Source: AL-N1 sp039178835 (GTDB taxonomy: Bacteria > Chloroflexota > Chloroflexia > Chloroflexales > Roseiflexaceae). From it: DNA of 64,000 bases. The DNA is taken from NCBI GenBank assembly GCA_039178835.1, contig JBCDFA010000004.1, positions 1 to 64,000 on the forward strand. Direction: 5' to 3'. Under the pieces are notes generated by a model that was not told the DNA's origin, did not search any database, and was given only the letters and a program-made list of their open reading frames with translations. Shown in pieces: positions 62,036-64,000 of the stretch. Numbering within the stretch: position 1 is the stretch's first letter; each line of letters opens with the position of its first letter. Position numbers and translations under genes: made by a program.

Positions 62036-64000
62036 ATGAGCAATATCACTGATCGTATTGCAAACCTTTCACCAAAACAACGTGCGAAACTCTTGCGTCG
62101 GTTACGTGAGAAAGAGGGGAATGGAACCTCGTCTATTATTGAGTCGCAACCGCGGACATTGGCTCATTTCCCGCTTTCCTTTGCCCAACAACGTCTGTGG
62201 CTCATTGAACAACTGCAACCAGGTCTTGCAGCGTATAACATTTCCCATGCATTACGCATGGCCGGTTTGATCAATACTGCCGCAGTCAAAGCTGGTTTTC
62301 AAAAACTCATCGAACGGCACGAGGTGTTACGAACGACATTTGCCATAATCGATGATCAGCCAGTGCAGGTTATTGCACCAGCATTGCATATAGAAGTTCC
62401 ACTCATCGATCTTTCAATGCTAGATTCTTCTCTTCGTGAGGAAGTCGCCACAACGTTGGTGCAGGACGAAGCGTTGTGTCTCTTTGATCTTGAGCAAGGA
62501 CCGTTGTTTCGGGTCAATCTTATTCGTCTCGATCCACAACAACATATATTGATACTGTCTCAACATCATATTATCACTGATGCGTGGTCGTTAGATATCC
62601 TGAGCCGTGAGTTTGCTGCCTTCTATGATGGATTACAGAATCAACAAGCTGTAGAACTGCCACCCCTGCCCATCCAATATGCCGATTATGCGGCATGGCA
62701 ACGGCAGTGGCTCCAGGGCGCAACATTGGAGCGACACCTCAACTATTGGCGCGAACAGCTACATGGTGCTGCACAGCTGGATATGCCAACCGACTACCCG
62801 CGTCCATCTGTGCAGTCTCACCGAGGCGAAATCGTATCCTTTCGTTTTGGTGAAACGCTCACAACACAGCTTACTGCGCTGAGCCAGCAGGCCAATACCA
62901 CACTATTCGTGACGCTGATGGCTGCGTGGCATACCTTGTTAGCACGCTACAGTGGCCAGAATGATGTAATGACCGGAATGGGTATCGCGGGGCGCACACG
63001 TAAAGAAGTAGAAGACCTGATCGGTTTTTTTGTTAATACGTTGGTGATACGTACCAGTCTGTCTGGGAATCCGACTGGCTTGGAGCTATTAGAACGGGTG
63101 CGTACCGTTATCTATGATGCGTATACCTATCAGGATTTACCATTTGAGTATCTGGTAGAGCACTTGCAACCTGAACGCGATTTGAGCCGCCATCCGCTGG
63201 TTCAGATTATGCTGGTGTTACAGAATACCCGCATAGCTACAGCCAAATTAGCTGGTCTCGATATCAGCACCGACTTTGCACCTACCAATACGGCTAATTT
63301 TGATGTATCGTTGAGCGTTGCGGAACACCCTGATGGCTTGTCTGGATCGATTGAATTTGCGACTGATCTCTTTGAGGGCGAGACTATTCGTCGTCTCTGC
63401 GAACATTTCCGTCAACTCCTTACTGATCTGGTAGCAGATCCCACACAGCGTTTGTCTGAACTCTCACTCTTAAGTGAAGCTGAGCGACACACGCTTCTCG
63501 TTGATTGGAATGCAACAGCACAAGCAGTTTCAACGCAACAGATGGTTCATACGCTCTTTGAGCACCAGGTAGATCGAAATCCCGAGGCAATTGCGGTGGT
63601 AGCTGGTAGTGCTGCACTGTCGTATAGTGCACTTGATGCCCGGGCCAATCACTTGGCGCTCCAACTCCACAACTATGGTGTGACGACGGAGATACCAGTG
63701 GTGGTGCTCATGGAGCGTTCTCCTGAACTTATTGTAGCGCTACTGGCTGTGCTTAAGGCTGGCGGAGCCTATGTTCCCGTCGATCCAACATATCCGACAG
63801 AGCGTGTTGCATTTATGATCGAGGACACACAGACGCCGGTGGTCCTGACACAATCGAGTCTGGCAGATACGCTCGGATCTCATCTGCAAACTCGTGTTGT
63901 CTGCCTCGATCAGGTTGTGCTCACGCCAACCAGCGTGCGACCCGCGTTCTCTGTTGCACCGCAACAGGCAGCCTATGTCATCTATACCTCGGGCTCAACA
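62036..64000 (+). CDS. NRPS (C-A...), runs off the window
   Basis: Partial: 655 codons without a stop to the end. Start ATG 62036 with GAGGA 11 bp upstream and 25 bp after the PKS. Begins with a short docking-like helix 'ITDRIANLSPKQRAKLLRRL'. C domain: 'FPLSFAQQRLWLIEQLQPG', 'ILSQHHIITDAWSLDIL' (active HHxxxD, followed by Ala instead of Gly), 'DLIGFFVNTLVIRTSL'. A domain starts near residue 510 ('NPEAIAVVAGSAALSYSAL', 'AVLKAGGAYVPVDPTYPTE') and ends at the core P-loop 'YVIYTSGST'. Amino-acid specificity lies beyond the window. Confidence 0.93.
   Translation, partial: MSNITDRIANLSPKQRAKLLRRLREKEGNGTSSIIESQPRTLAHFPLSFAQQRLWLIEQLQPGLAAYNISHALRMAGLINTAAVKAGFQKLIERHEVLRTTFAIIDDQPVQVIAPALHIEVPLIDLSMLDSSLREEVATTLVQDEALCLFDLEQGPLFRVNLIRLDPQQHILILSQHHIITDAWSLDILSREFAAFYDGLQNQQAVELPPLPIQYADYAAWQRQWLQGATLERHLNYWREQLHGAAQLDMPTDYPRPSVQSHRGEIVSFRFGETLTTQLTALSQQANTTLFVTLMAAWHTLLARYSGQNDVMTGMGIAGRTRKEVEDLIGFFVNTLVIRTSLSGNPTGLELLERVRTVIYDAYTYQDLPFEYLVEHLQPERDLSRHPLVQIMLVLQNTRIATAKLAGLDISTDFAPTNTANFDVSLSVAEHPDGLSGSIEFATDLFEGETIRRLCEHFRQLLTDLVADPTQRLSELSLLSEAERHTLLVDWNATAQAVSTQQMVHTLFEHQVDRNPEAIAVVAGSAALSYSALDARANHLALQLHNYGVTTEIPVVVLMERSPELIVALLAVLKAGGAYVPVDPTYPTERVAFMIEDTQTPVVLTQSSLADTLGSHLQTRVVCLDQVVLTPTSVRPAFSVAPQQAAYVIYTSGST

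Overview
The window looks like a chromosomal segment of a filamentous Chloroflexota bacterium; a Herpetosiphon-like organism is my best guess. This is inference: base composition is moderate, a secreted beta-helix protein ends in the short 'YLPLI' tail common on Chloroflexota exported proteins, a DUF4058 protein and a hybrid PKS/NRPS locus are present, and regulatory genes are dense. I saw no tRNA, rRNA, CRISPR array, integrase or insertion sequence.

1-18.2 kb: small regulator-plus-enzyme units. They are MarR with a Gfo/Idh/MocA oxidoreductase; TetR with an alpha/beta hydrolase and an FAD aromatic hydroxylase; OsmC with an APH-like kinase; a secreted beta-helix protein; a small exported protein and a GT-C type membrane protein on the minus strand; a minus-strand pair made of a reductive-dehalogenase-like Fe-S protein and a glutaredoxin-AhpD fusion, divergent from a TetR that is a paralogue of the first; a MarR-GNAT fusion; and an ArsR divergent from an MFS exporter. 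Several intergenic regions carry clear inverted repeats that fit autoregulatory operators.

18.2-36 kb: a mosaic of intact genes and decayed ones. Intact genes include a lipase-like hydrolase, a TPR protein, GNAT, a CatA-type acetyltransferase, a cPLA2/patatin-like protein, an ABC exporter operon, an RRM protein with a five-copy repeat tail, a DUF4058 protein and a TetR. Seven genes are broken: GNAT (TAG), YjzC-like (TAA), SnoaL/NTF2-like (TGA and TAG), a small membrane protein (TAG), LysE-like (two -1 shifts), an FrsA-like hydrolase (a -1 shift and an internal deletion) and an SDR (-1 shift).

36 kb to the window end: a hybrid lipo-polyketide-peptide biosynthetic cluster running off the edge. 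It starts with an MbtH-like protein and three small orphan proteins, then a terminator. Next comes an operon of HtpG, a type II thioesterase, an Sfp-type phosphopantetheinyl transferase and an S51-type hydrolase. After a strong promoter come a fatty acyl-AMP ligase (FAAL), a 4212-residue megasynthase (ACP-KS-AT-KR-ACP-C-A-NMT-PCP-C-A-PCP), a KS-AT-KR-ACP PKS, and the start of another NRPS (C-A...). From the sequence I predict a fatty acid activated by FAAL, extended once with methylmalonate and ketoreduced, coupled to N-methyl-valine and serine, then extended with malonate and ketoreduced (a statine-like unit), with further amino acids added beyond the window.
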